From Sphingomonadaceae bacterium (GTDB taxonomy: Bacteria > Pseudomonadota > Alphaproteobacteria > Sphingomonadales > Sphingomonadaceae): DNA of 56,374 nt. A program made the translations under genes and the position numbers. Location: assembly GCA_947454135.1 (NCBI GenBank), contig CANGJI010000008.1, positions 1 to 56,374 of the forward strand. The letters are read 5' to 3'. This document shows, in pieces, positions 28,278-36,809 of this stretch (position 1 is its first letter; each line of letters opens with the position of its first letter). A model generated the notes under the pieces. That model made no database searches, was not told the DNA's origin, and saw nothing but the letters and a program-made list of their open reading frames with translations.

Positions 28278-29015
28278 TTACTGCCGCGCAGCGTCCAGCG
28301 CGTCCAGCGCGGCGAGCAGCACGGCGATGTCCGACGGACGGGAGAGCCGGTGATCCGCGTCCTTGATCAGATGGACCTGCACATCGGCTGAACGCAGCGC
28401 GGCGGCCAGCTTGATCGAGATCTCCCAGGGCACATCGGGATCGGCCTGGCCCTGGATCAGCCGCACCGGACCGGTAAAGTCGATACCCTTGGCCAGCACC
28501 CGGCATTCCTGCCCAGCCGCCCAGAACTTCGCGTAAGTCGGTGTCGGTTCGGGGCCATAGATGTTGTCCTCGTAGACCGTCTCGCCCCGTGCGAACTGTG
28601 CCTTCTGCTCCGCGTTGAAGCCCCATTCGCTGAAATCGGGTGCGGGCGCGAGGCCGACGAGCGCGGTCACGCGGTCTCCCAGCGCTTCGGCAAGCAGGAG
28701 CATCAGCCAGCCGCCCATGCTCGATCCGCACAGCACCGTGCGTTCGATGCCGAGGTGATCGAGCAGCGCGATCACTTCGCCGCGCCAGAGCGGCAGCGAC
28801 TTCTCGGCGAACACGCCCTCGCTCTGGCCGAGGCCGGTGTAGTCGAACAGCAGGCAGGCCCGGCCTTGCCGCTCCGCATGGGCCATCACCGCGAGCGCCT
28901 TGCCGCCGCTCATGTCGGACATGTAGCCGGGGAGGAACACGATGGCGGGGCCTTGGCCCGGCAGGTAGCGGTAGGCCATCCTTTCGCCCGATGGCAGGGT
29001 CATGAAATCAGTCAT
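28278..29015 (-). CDS. Alpha/beta hydrolase (ABHD10/thioesterase-like)
   Basis: The 245-residue cytosolic hydrolase has VFLPGYMSDMSGGKA near residue 30, the nucleophile elbow CGSSMGGW (about residues 96-103), an acidic residue in LIQGQADPDVPW and the catalytic His in KDADHRLSRP, so the triad is complete. The DMSGGKA segment after the first strand is characteristic of the ABHD10-like acyl-protein thioesterase/esterase group found in alphaproteobacteria. It is the first gene of the operon with the TPR and LLM genes, and is divergent from thrS with 120 bases between them. Confidence 0.85.
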   Translation of the reverse strand: MTDFMTLPSGERMAYRYLPGQGPAIVFLPGYMSDMSGGKALAVMAHAERQGRACLLFDYTGLGQSEGVFAEKSLPLWRGEVIALLDHLGIERTVLCGSSMGGWLMLLLAEALGDRVTALVGLAPAPDFSEWGFNAEQKAQFARGETVYEDNIYGPEPTPTYAKFWAAGQECRVLAKGIDFTGPVRLIQGQADPDVPWEISIKLAAALRSADVQVHLIKDADHRLSRPSDIAVLLAALDALDAARQ

Positions 29016-29135
29016 GGCGCGCTTGTGCCACCGTGCGCGCGGGGGTCAAATGGTTACAAACGCTATTCCTGCGCGCGCCGGTTTCTGTCAAAGGCCGCAA
29101 GTGTCGCCAAACGGGCGAAATCAGCGAGAGTACCC

Positions 29136-31130
29136 ATGTCCGAGATGTTCAAGATCACCCTGCCAGATGGTTCGTCGCGCGAAGTTGCGCCCGGCACGAC
29201 CCCGGCAGACATCGCTGCCGCCATTGGCCCGGGCCTCGCCAAGGCCGCGATCGGCGCGCGCGTGAATGGTGAGCTCTTCGACATCACCCGCCCCTTCGAG
29301 GGTGACGCCGCGCTGGCGCTCGTCACCGCGCGCGATGAAGCCGACGCACTGGAACTGGTGCGGCATGACTATGCCCACGTGCTGGCCGAAGCGGTGCAGT
29401 CGCTGTTTCCCGGCACGCAGATCACCTTCGGCCCGAGCACGGACGACGGTTTCTACTACGACTTTGCCCCGAAGGACCGCGCCTTCACCGAAGACGACCT
29501 GCCGGCCATCGAGGAGGCGATGCGCAAGATCATCGCCGCCGACAAGCCGCTCCGCCGCGAAGTGTGGAGCCGCGCCGACCTCATCGCGCGCTGGCAGGCA
29601 GAGGGCGAGACTTTCAAGGCCGAATGGGCCGCCGAACTGCCGGAGAACGAGGAGCTGACGGTCTATTGGTCAGGATCCGACTGGCTCGACATGTGCCGTG
29701 GTCCGCACCTTGCCTCCACCGGCAAGCTCGATCCGCAGGCATTCAAGCTCACGCGCGTTTCGGGCGCCTACTGGCGCGGCGACCAGTCGAACGCGATGCT
29801 CAGCCGTGTCTATGGCACCGGCTGGCTCAACAAGAAGCAGCTCGATGCGCACCTCACGCGGCTGGAGGAAGCGGCCAAGCGCGATCACCGCAAGCTGGGC
29901 GCGGAGATGGACTTGTTCCACCTCCAGCAGGAAGCGCACGGCTCGGTGTTCTGGCACCCCAAGGGCTTCCGCATCTACCGCGAGCTCGAGGCCTACATGC
30001 GCCGCGCCATCGACGGCGCGGGCTACAAGGAGGTCAAGACCCCGCAGGTGATGGACGCGCGCCAGTGGGAGCAGTCCGGCCACTGGGGCAAGTACCGCGA
30101 GAACATGTTCGTCATTCCCGACGAAGTGCCCAACACCGAGGATGAAGGCCCAATCGTCTCGGACGATGCCGAGTGGATGGCGCTCAAGCCGATGAACTGC
30201 CCGGCGCACGTTCTCATCTTCCGGCAGGGCCTCAAGTCCTACCGCGAGCTGCCGCTGCGGCTCTATGAAAACGGCTGCTGCCACCGCAACGAGCCGCACG
30301 GCGCGCTCCACGGCCTGATGCGCGTGCGCCAGTTCACGCAGGACGACGCGCATATCTTCTGCCGCGAGGACCAGATCGTCTCCGAAGTGCGCGCCTTTTG
30401 CGAACTGGCGGACCGGATCTACAAGGACTTCGGCTTCACCTATTCGATCAAGCTCGCACTCCGCCCGGAAAAGCGCTTCGGCACCGAGGAAATGTGGGAC
30501 ATGGCCGAGACCGAGCTGCGCAATGCGGTGACCGAGGCCGGGCTCGCCACGCCGGAATACGGCTGGGAAGAGCTTCCCGGCGAAGGCGCCTTCTATGCAC
30601 CCAAGCTGGAATGGCACCTGACGGACGCCATCGGCCGCACCTGGCAGGTCGGCACGATCCAGTCGGACCGCGTGCTGCCCGACCGGCTCGACGCGGGCTA
30701 CATCGCCGAGGATGGCGAGCGCCACCGTCCGGTCATGCTCCACCGCGCGATCTTCGGTTCCTACGAGCGCTTCATCGGCATCCTGATCGAGCACTTCGCC
30801 GGCCGTCTGCCCGCGTGGCTTGCGCCGGTTCAGGCCGTCGTCGCCACGATCGTTTCGGACGCCGACGACTACGCGCATGAGGCGACCGCCGCGCTGCGCG
30901 CCGCCGGGATTCGCACCGAGAGCGACCTGCGCAACGAGAAGATCAACTACAAGGTGCGCGAGCACTCGCTGCAGAAGGTCCCCTATCTCCTCGTCGTCGG
31001 CAAGCGCGAGGCGGAGGAAGGCACCGTCGCGATCCGCACGCTGGGCGAACAGCACCAGAAGGTCGTGCCGCTGGCCGAGGCCATCGCGATGCTCAAGGCC
31101 GAAGCGACCCCGCCGGACCTGCGGAGCTGA
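29136..31130 (+). CDS. thrS: Threonyl-tRNA synthetase
   Basis: The 664-residue class II synthetase charges tRNA-Thr. It has an N-terminal TGS domain (1-65), an editing domain (about 66-225, with HDYAHVLAEAVQSLFPGTQ), the catalytic core with zinc-site Cys in KPMNCPAHVLIF, motif 2 in RVRQFTQDDAHIF, motif 3 near RPVMLHRAIFGSYERF, and a C-terminal anticodon-binding domain ending with LGEQHQKV. ATG 29136 gives the normal N terminus; the frame is open upstream but enters the divergent gene's leader. No T-box or other leader structure is evident. Confidence 0.97.
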   Translation: MSEMFKITLPDGSSREVAPGTTPADIAAAIGPGLAKAAIGARVNGELFDITRPFEGDAALALVTARDEADALELVRHDYAHVLAEAVQSLFPGTQITFGPSTDDGFYYDFAPKDRAFTEDDLPAIEEAMRKIIAADKPLRREVWSRADLIARWQAEGETFKAEWAAELPENEELTVYWSGSDWLDMCRGPHLASTGKLDPQAFKLTRVSGAYWRGDQSNAMLSRVYGTGWLNKKQLDAHLTRLEEAAKRDHRKLGAEMDLFHLQQEAHGSVFWHPKGFRIYRELEAYMRRAIDGAGYKEVKTPQVMDARQWEQSGHWGKYRENMFVIPDEVPNTEDEGPIVSDDAEWMALKPMNCPAHVLIFRQGLKSYRELPLRLYENGCCHRNEPHGALHGLMRVRQFTQDDAHIFCREDQIVSEVRAFCELADRIYKDFGFTYSIKLALRPEKRFGTEEMWDMAETELRNAVTEAGLATPEYGWEELPGEGAFYAPKLEWHLTDAIGRTWQVGTIQSDRVLPDRLDAGYIAEDGERHRPVMLHRAIFGSYERFIGILIEHFAGRLPAWLAPVQAVVATIVSDADDYAHEATAALRAAGIRTESDLRNEKINYKVREHSLQKVPYLLVVGKREAEEGTVAIRTLGEQHQKVVPLAEAIAMLKAEATPPDLRS

Positions 31131-31174
31131 TCGCACTGCTCGACCTGCCGCTGCTCTCGCTGGCCCTGTGTGCG

Positions 31175-31873
31175 TTGGCGGCCTTCGTGGCCGCCTTCGT
31201 GCGCGGCCTTGCGGGCTTCGGCATGGCAATCCTGCTCGTGCCGCTGATCGCGCTGGTGATCCGCCCGGGCGAGGCTGTCGTTGTTTCCAACATGCTCGGC
31301 CTGCTCATCGGCCTCGTCGGCGCGCGCAAGGTGTGGAATGCGGGAGAGGCCAGCGCCGGAGTGATCGGCGGCCTCGCCATGGTGATGACACCGCTCGGCC
31401 TCCTGGCACTCTTCGCCACGCCTCCCGCCATCGCCCGCGTGCTGATCGCGGTCGTTGCCATCGGCGCGTTCGTGATGGTGCTGCTCCCCGCCAAGCCGGG
31501 CCATGCGCCCGGCAAGCTCGAAACCGGGCTGACCGGCACGGCCGCCGGCCTGCTGACGGGGTTCGCCGGCATGCCCGGCCCGCCGGTGGTGCCCTACTAC
31601 CTGCGCCGCCCAATCCCGCGCGAAATCGCCCGCGCCTCGATGCTCACCGTGTTCCTGCTGACTTCGACCGCCAGCACGGCGGCAGCGCTTGCCTTGCGTC
31701 TGGCTTCATGGCGCGATGCGCTGATGGCGCTGCTGCTGTTCGGTCCGGTGCTTGTCGGCAATCACCTCGGCTCGCTCGCCTTTGGCAGGGTGAGCGATGC
31801 GCTGTGGCGGGGATTTGTCGGCTTTCTCCTCGCGGCTTCGGCGATGATGGCCGTGGTTCGCCTGCTCGGCTGA
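31175..31873 (+). CDS. TauE/SafE-family permease
   Basis: This integral membrane protein, with about seven to eight hydrophobic segments, belongs to the TauE/SafE (DUF81) family of anion or sulfonate/sulfite exporters. The signature GLAGFGMAILLVP is near the N terminus and the second-half counterpart is GLLTGFAGMPGPPVVPYYL. The coordinates start at the first ATG/GTG/TTG codon (TTG 31175). However, the 16 in-frame codons between the thrS stop and this TTG encode a hydrophobic stretch (LDLPLLSLALCALAAF) that looks like the start of helix 1. Real initiation may therefore be at a CTG overlapping the thrS stop at 31127. Confidence 0.82.
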   Translation: MAAFVAAFVRGLAGFGMAILLVPLIALVIRPGEAVVVSNMLGLLIGLVGARKVWNAGEASAGVIGGLAMVMTPLGLLALFATPPAIARVLIAVVAIGAFVMVLLPAKPGHAPGKLETGLTGTAAGLLTGFAGMPGPPVVPYYLRRPIPREIARASMLTVFLLTSTASTAAALALRLASWRDALMALLLFGPVLVGNHLGSLAFGRVSDALWRGFVGFLLAASAMMAVVRLLG

Positions 31874-31964
31874 TCTGCCTATCGCGCCGTGCGGCATGGG
31901 TAACGCCAAATAAACCCTCTCCGGTCCATAAGTGCCGCTACTGCACAACCGGACGGACTGCGTA

Positions 31965-32900
31965 ATGACGATCAATTTCCCCGAGCTTGCACGTCAGGCC
32001 GCTGCCGACGGCGCGATCACTCCCGAGGAAGTGCTGGCCCTGCGCCGCGCCGCGTGGCCGGATGGCCGGATCGACCAGACCGAAGCCGAAGCGATCCTCG
32101 CGATCAACGAGGTGGTCTCCGCCAAGAGCCCCGAATGGATCGACTTCCTTGTCGAAGCGGTCGGAGACTATGTCCTCAATGGCACCGAACCGAAGGGTTA
32201 TGTCGCCGACGCGACCGCCGATTGGCTGATTGCGAAGCTCGACCGCGACGGGCGCCTCGATTCGGAGGCGGAACTCGAACTGCTGGTCCGCGTCCTCGAA
32301 AAGGCGCTCGGCACGCCCGACCGGCTCAAGGACTACGCGCTCGCCCAGATCGAATGCGCCGTGCTCTCGGGCGAAGGTCCGACGCGTGACGGCGGACACC
32401 TCAGCGCCGGCTCGATCACCGAGGCCGAATGCAAGCTGCTGCGCCGCGTGATTTTCGCGAGCGGCGGCGATCGCCCCGCCGCGGTGAGCCAGCGCGAGGC
32501 CGAGATGCTGTTCCGCCTCAAGGATGCGTCACTGGGCGCGGACAACGCGCCCGAGTGGCAGCGCCTGTTCGTGCAGGGCGTCGGCAACTACCTGCAGGCC
32601 TGGACCGGCGGCCACGCAATCACCCGCGAACGCGCGGCGGAGCTGGAAAGCTTCATGAACCAGACCTCGGGCGGCCTCGGCGGTTTCTTCAGCCGCATGA
32701 GCCGCGTCGGTGCAGGCGATCTGCGCGCAGCAGCGCGGGACCTTCTGGGCGGCGCCCCCGCACGCGGCCATGCCGACGAGGCCGATGCCGAAGCGGCGCT
32801 CACGACGCCCGAGCAATCCTGGCTCGATGCAGAGATCGCGGCGGACGGCCAGATCGACCCGCTGGAAGAGGCGCTGCTGGCGTTTCTTGCCGAGGGTTGA
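31965..32900 (+). CDS. Unknown protein built from two tandem copies of a roughly 120-residue unit
   Basis: I do not recognise this 311-residue, acidic, apparently cytosolic protein. Two copies of one unit are visible: residues about 14-110 and 146-311. ITPEEVLALRR aligns with ITEAECKLLRR; PEWIDFLVEAVGDYVL with PEWQRLFVQGVGNYLQ; and WLIAKLDRDGRLDSEAE with WLDAEIAADGQIDPLEE. The second copy has a Gly/Arg insertion (about 237-280). The recurring DG-x-[IL]-x-x-x-E pieces resemble the acidic metal-binding turns of TerB or EF-hand proteins. ATG 31965 gives the start. A PilZ gene follows 89 bases downstream. Confidence 0.75.
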   Translation: MTINFPELARQAAADGAITPEEVLALRRAAWPDGRIDQTEAEAILAINEVVSAKSPEWIDFLVEAVGDYVLNGTEPKGYVADATADWLIAKLDRDGRLDSEAELELLVRVLEKALGTPDRLKDYALAQIECAVLSGEGPTRDGGHLSAGSITEAECKLLRRVIFASGGDRPAAVSQREAEMLFRLKDASLGADNAPEWQRLFVQGVGNYLQAWTGGHAITRERAAELESFMNQTSGGLGGFFSRMSRVGAGDLRAAARDLLGGAPARGHADEADAEAALTTPEQSWLDAEIAADGQIDPLEEALLAFLAEG

Positions 32901-32989
32901 GGAAGCTCTTCACGCCCTGTTAGCCATTGAAGCAGCAGAAAGCGTTTACCCGGTTTGCCGCATAGCTGTCTCATCGCAAGGGGACTTCT

Positions 32990-33316
32990 ATGCAAATGCC
33001 CGCCAGAATGCTGACGCAAGACGCTGCGATCGACAATCGCCGCGTCCAGCGCCAGCGCGCGAGTGAAAACACCGCCGGGCGCGCAAACCGCATCTTCGAT
33101 ATCTCGCGCTATGGCTGCCAGATCGAAAGCAACGATCTTGCCGATGGCGCCAGCGGCCAGTTTGTCGAGATCGATTTCGGCACGATCGTCACCCGCGCGA
33201 TCATCCGCTGGTCGGACCGGGCACGGCTCGGCCTTGAATTTGCGCGGCCTCTCGGTTCGCGTGAGGTCGATACGCTGCTGGCAGAGCAGGCTCCGATCCG
33301 GCTGCGGCGGCTCTGA
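32990..33316 (+). CDS. PilZ domain protein
   Basis: The 108-residue protein is a single PilZ domain, the class that binds cyclic di-GMP. The N-terminal arginine motif (RRVQRQRASE, residues about 17-26) and the second half-site D-x-S-x-x-G in IFDISRYGCQIES are present, followed by the beta-barrel strands VEIDFG, RAIIRWSDRARLGLEFARPL. A strong AAGGGGA ribosome site precedes the ATG. It has no output domain, so it likely acts by binding another protein. No diguanylate cyclase is encoded in the window. Confidence 0.85.
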   Translation: MQMPARMLTQDAAIDNRRVQRQRASENTAGRANRIFDISRYGCQIESNDLADGASGQFVEIDFGTIVTRAIIRWSDRARLGLEFARPLGSREVDTLLAEQAPIRLRRL

Positions 33317-33395
33317 CCCCAGTCGCTTCGTCACCGCCGTATAGGCGGCGGTCCGGATTCGCATGGATCAGTAATGATGAAAGCTGCGCGGGATT

Positions 33396-34733
33396 CTAGG
33401 CAGCGGGCTTGATCGCTGCGCTCGGTTTGTACTTCGCTGCATCCGTCGTGAACTCGGCATGTCCGAGGCTGCCGAGGTAGCCGCGCAGCTTGCCGACCAG
33501 CCGCTGGTCCGCCAGATGGCGCACCACTGGCGTCTTTGCGGCAACGCCATAGAGCCGCATCTGCCCCATCAGGCCCACGCCGACAGCCGTGGCGCGCAGC
33601 TTGTCGATCGCGCGGATCTTGACGCCGTAGCGCGCCGCCGCCTTGTCGCTGCCATTGCAGAAGTTCTGCATGAAATAGACCTTGGCGAACGAGCGTTCGA
33701 GCCGGGCGCGCACCTGGCCCTGCGACGTGGAGGTGTCGATCAGATCCGCTTCCAGCGTGGCGCGCAGCAGACCGCCGCAGGTCTCCTCGTCGAACCCGGC
33801 CCGCAGCGCCAGCGCGCGGGCGTTCCACGCATCGACGATGCCTTGCGGCGTCTCGGCCAACAGATCTTCCGGCAGGCCGAGCAGGAAGCAGCGGTAGCGC
33901 GAAAGCTCGATCTGCGCGCGCTCCTCCGGCGTGAATTCAGTCCGCCCCTCGCGCAGGACCTTGGAGGAAATCAGGAAGTCGGAGATCAGCCCGGCGGGCA
34001 TCTGGTCCACTTGCGGGATCGGGATGCCGTAGACCCGCTGGTCCCACTTTTCGCCCGAGAGCACGTTGAAGCGCACCATCGAGTGCATCAGCCGCACCAT
34101 CGCCGCCGCCTTGAACCCCGCACCGAACCGGGCAAGCGCGCCGGGCAGGACCGATGTGCCGAAGAACGTCGCGGTCTCCTTGATCCGCCGCGCGGCGGTC
34201 TTGTGGGAGAGCGTGCCCGTCAGCGCCATGGGCAGCGCCGCGTACTTGTTCATGAAGGTCGCGATGAAGGCCCCGCGGATGGCCCAGGGTGCGACATTGG
34301 CGAAGCTGACCCGGTGCAGCCGCGCGCCTTCCTCGACCAGTTGCATGTCGACCCACGCCGGGGTCGCCTCCATCGAGTGGATGAAGGTGACGAGTTCGGC
34401 CGGTGCGTCCGGCACCTTGTCGACACCCTTGTCGCAGGCCTCGACGAGCATATCGACCAGCCGCCGGAAGCCGTACTGCGGCATCAGCGCCGCATAGGGA
34501 TCGGCCAGTGCATCGCCCATCATGGTATAGGCGCCGATGCGCTCCATCAGCTCGCGGTTTTCGAGGAGCTTCGCCGCCACCTTGGGATAGGCGCGCAGTT
34601 CGCTGCCCGCCACATCGCCATCCAGCAGCAGGCGCTCTGGATGGATGGAGAAATCAACCCCGCCGTACATCGCTGGATTATCGGTGCGCTGCGCGGCGAT
34701 GCGCTGGCGCAGTTCGGCGATGGGCGTGGGCAC
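33396..34733 (-). CDS. Oxygenase MpaB / latex-clearing-protein family (DUF2236)
   Basis: The 445-residue protein belongs to the DUF2236 family of MpaB-type oxygenases, which includes the b-type heme enzyme Lcp that cleaves rubber. The family segment with conserved Arg and His is seen in AAAMVRLMHSMVRFNVL; other conserved parts are SMEATPAWVD and FGTSVLPGALARFG. It starts at a GTG five bases after the sufA stop, so it is the terminal gene of the suf operon. There is no signal peptide, suggesting cytosolic location. The substrate is unknown. Its placement implies either demand for iron-sulfur or heme handling, or an unrelated passenger. Confidence 0.83.
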   Translation of the reverse strand: MPTPIAELRQRIAAQRTDNPAMYGGVDFSIHPERLLLDGDVAGSELRAYPKVAAKLLENRELMERIGAYTMMGDALADPYAALMPQYGFRRLVDMLVEACDKGVDKVPDAPAELVTFIHSMEATPAWVDMQLVEEGARLHRVSFANVAPWAIRGAFIATFMNKYAALPMALTGTLSHKTAARRIKETATFFGTSVLPGALARFGAGFKAAAMVRLMHSMVRFNVLSGEKWDQRVYGIPIPQVDQMPAGLISDFLISSKVLREGRTEFTPEERAQIELSRYRCFLLGLPEDLLAETPQGIVDAWNARALALRAGFDEETCGGLLRATLEADLIDTSTSQGQVRARLERSFAKVYFMQNFCNGSDKAAARYGVKIRAIDKLRATAVGVGLMGQMRLYGVAAKTPVVRHLADQRLVGKLRGYLGSLGHAEFTTDAAKYKPSAAIKPAA

Positions 34734-34738
34734 CCGGC

Positions 34739-35110
34739 TCAGACCGTGAAGCTCTCCCCGCAGCCGCAGGAGCCCTTGGCATTGGGGTTCTGGAACACGA
34801 AACCGGCGGTGAAATCATCCTCCTGCCAGTCCATCGTGCTGCCGATCAGGTAGAGCACCGAGGCACCGTCGATGAAGAAGGTGCCGCCCGGCGTCTCGAT
34901 CCGCTCGTCCATCGGATTGACCTCGCTCACGTAGTCCACCGAATAGGCGAGGCCCGAGCACCCCCGGCGCGGGGTGGAGAGCTTGACCCCGATTGCCCCT
35001 TCCGGCGCGCTGGCCATCAGCTTCGCAACGCGCGCCTCCGCCGATGGCGTGAGGATGACAGCTGCGGGGCGCTGCCGGGGCTTCGGGCGAATGGTCGTGT
35101 CAGTGGTCAT
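34739..35110 (-). CDS. sufA: A-type Fe-S carrier SufA/IscA
   Basis: This 123-residue A-type carrier accepts Fe-S clusters from the SufBCD scaffold and passes them to apoproteins. The three conserved cysteines are in RRGCSGLAYSV and the ending GSCGCGESF. An N-terminal extension of about 15 residues rich in Arg and Pro precedes the domain. It lies 23 bases downstream of sufT and five bases before the MpaB-type gene. Regulation is presumably by the Rrf2 protein at the head of the operon. Confidence 0.93.
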   Translation of the reverse strand: MTTDTTIRPKPRQRPAAVILTPSAEARVAKLMASAPEGAIGVKLSTPRRGCSGLAYSVDYVSEVNPMDERIETPGGTFFIDGASVLYLIGSTMDWQEDDFTAGFVFQNPNAKGSCGCGESFTV

Positions 35111-35133
35111 GGCTTCACCTAGATAGGTACGCT

Positions 35134-35601
35134 TCAGAGCATTCCCAGTTCAAGCTTCGCGTCATCGCTCATCTTGTGCGGATCCCATGGCGGATCCCAG
35201 ACGAGATTGACCTCCGCATCGCGCACACCGGGCACGGCCTCGACGCGCAGTTCGACTTCGGCGGGCATCGTTTCGGCGACCGGGCAGTGCGGCGTCGTCA
35301 GCGTCATCGTCACCATGACCGAACCTTCGGCGCTCACGTCGACGCCATAGATCAGGCCAAGATCGTAGATGTTGACCGGGATTTCCGGGTCGAAGATTTC
35401 GCGCAGCGCGGCGACCACGCCTTCGTAGATGTCACCGCCCGGCTCACCCGGCGCGGCATCGGCGGGCTTCTCCGCAAGGAAGCCCTCCAGATAGTCGCGC
35501 TTGCGCTCCAGCTTCTCAGCAGGGGTCTCGACAGCCTCTTCGACGCGCGCGCGGCGCGGCGGTTCAACGCCTTCGACTTCCTCGATTTCGATCCGGCTCA
35601 T
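35134..35601 (-). CDS. sufT: SUF system assembly protein SufT (DUF59/MIP18 family)
   Basis: The 155-residue protein has an acidic N-terminal extension (about 1-55), then a MIP18/DUF59 domain with the signatures IFDPEIPVNIYDLGLIYGV, TLTTPHCPVAETMP and VWDPPWDPHKMSDDAKLELG. SufT proteins help deliver clusters when demand is high. The conserved cysteine in TPHCP is present. The start overlaps the sufS stop by four bases. Confidence 0.92.
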   Translation of the reverse strand: MSRIEIEEVEGVEPPRRARVEEAVETPAEKLERKRDYLEGFLAEKPADAAPGEPGGDIYEGVVAALREIFDPEIPVNIYDLGLIYGVDVSAEGSVMVTMTLTTPHCPVAETMPAEVELRVEAVPGVRDAEVNLVWDPPWDPHKMSDDAKLELGML

Positions 35602-36809
35602 CCGAATATCCTTTTGGTCCGCTCGATGCCGCGCAGCAGGGCGGCGACATCGCTTTCATCGCTGTAAATGCCAAAGCTGGCGCGCGCGGTGGCAGGCACG
35701 CCCAGATGCTCCATCAGGGGCTGCGCGCAGTGGTGCCCCGCGCGGATCGCCACGTTCTCCTCATCGAGGATCGTGCCGAGATCGTGCGGGTGGACGCCTT
35801 CGAGCGCAAAGCTGACGATCCCGGCGCTGTCTTCCGGCCCGAACAGGCGCACCGAATTGATCCGCCCGAGCGCCTCGCGGGCCATGGCGACCAGCCGCGC
35901 TTCGTGCGCCTGGATCGCGGCGAGGCCTTGGCCGGTCAGGAAGTCGGCAGCCGCGCCGAACGCGATGGCCTCGACAATCGCGGGCGTTCCCGCCTCGAAG
36001 CGCTGCGGTGCCGGAGCCCAGGTCGTCTGCGCAAAGGTCACGCGGTCGATCATCGAGCCGCCGCCCTGCCACGGCGGCATGGCATCAAGCAGCTCAGCCT
36101 TAGCCCAGAGCGCACCGATCCCGGTCGGGCCATAGAGCTTGTGCGCCGAGAAAACGTAGAAATCGCAGCCCAGCGCAGCGACATCGACCGGCAGCCGCGC
36201 TGCCGACTGGCAACCGTCGAGCAGGATCCTGGCGCCCACGCCATGCGCCAGCGCGACAGCGCGCGGGGCATCAAGTACCGAGCCGAGCACGTTCGAGACA
36301 TGCGCGAAGGCGACCAGCTTGTGTGCCGGCGTCAAGATGCGCTCCGCCGCGTCGAGGTCGATCCGGCCATCTTCGGTCAGTGGGCAGACGTCGATCTCGA
36401 GGCCCGTGCGCTCGCGGATCAGTTGCCACGGCACGATGTTGGAATGGTGCTCCAGCTGCGAGAGCAGCACGCGGTCGCCCGGCTTCAGGTTGCTGACGCC
36501 CCAGCTCTGCGCGACGAGATTGATCGACTCGGTCGCACCACGCGTGAAGACGAGTTCGTGCTCCGCCCCGCCGATCAGCGCCGCCACGGTGCGCCGCGCG
36601 GCTTCGTAGGCCAGCGTCATCTCCGCCGAGCGGGTGTAGACGCCCCGATGCACAGTCGCATAATCCGCGCCCATCGCGCGGGTCATCGCGTCGATCACGC
36701 TCTGCGGCTTCTGCGCGGTCGCGGCGGTGTCGAGATAGTGCCAGCGCTTGCCCTCGGCATTGCGAAGACCGGGCCACTCGGCGGCGCGCGTGAGGGTCTC
36801 GGTGCTCAC
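35598..36809 (-). CDS. sufS: Cysteine desulfurase SufS
   Basis: This 403-residue PLP enzyme removes sulfur from cysteine to supply persulfide for Fe-S assembly. The PLP-binding Lys lies in FSAHKLYGPTG (about residue 225), the catalytic Cys in AGHHCAQPLMEHL (about 360), and the N-terminal family segment is YLDTAATAQKP. Translation starts at a GTG that overlaps the sufD stop (GTGA). No SufE or SufU partner gene lies in the window, so the sulfur acceptor must be elsewhere or direct transfer to SufBCD must occur. Confidence 0.95.
   Translation of the reverse strand: MSTETLTRAAEWPGLRNAEGKRWHYLDTAATAQKPQSVIDAMTRAMGADYATVHRGVYTRSAEMTLAYEAARRTVAALIGGAEHELVFTRGATESINLVAQSWGVSNLKPGDRVLLSQLEHHSNIVPWQLIRERTGLEIDVCPLTEDGRIDLDAAERILTPAHKLVAFAHVSNVLGSVLDAPRAVALAHGVGARILLDGCQSAARLPVDVAALGCDFYVFSAHKLYGPTGIGALWAKAELLDAMPPWQGGGSMIDRVTFAQTTWAPAPQRFEAGTPAIVEAIAFGAAADFLTGQGLAAIQAHEARLVAMAREALGRINSVRLFGPEDSAGIVSFALEGVHPHDLGTILDEENVAIRAGHHCAQPLMEHLGVPATARASFGIYSDESDVAALLRGIERTKRIFG

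Noticed and set aside
29670..31229. 519-codon minus-strand frame opposite thrS
   Set aside because: It is the antisense shadow of a complete threonyl-tRNA synthetase.
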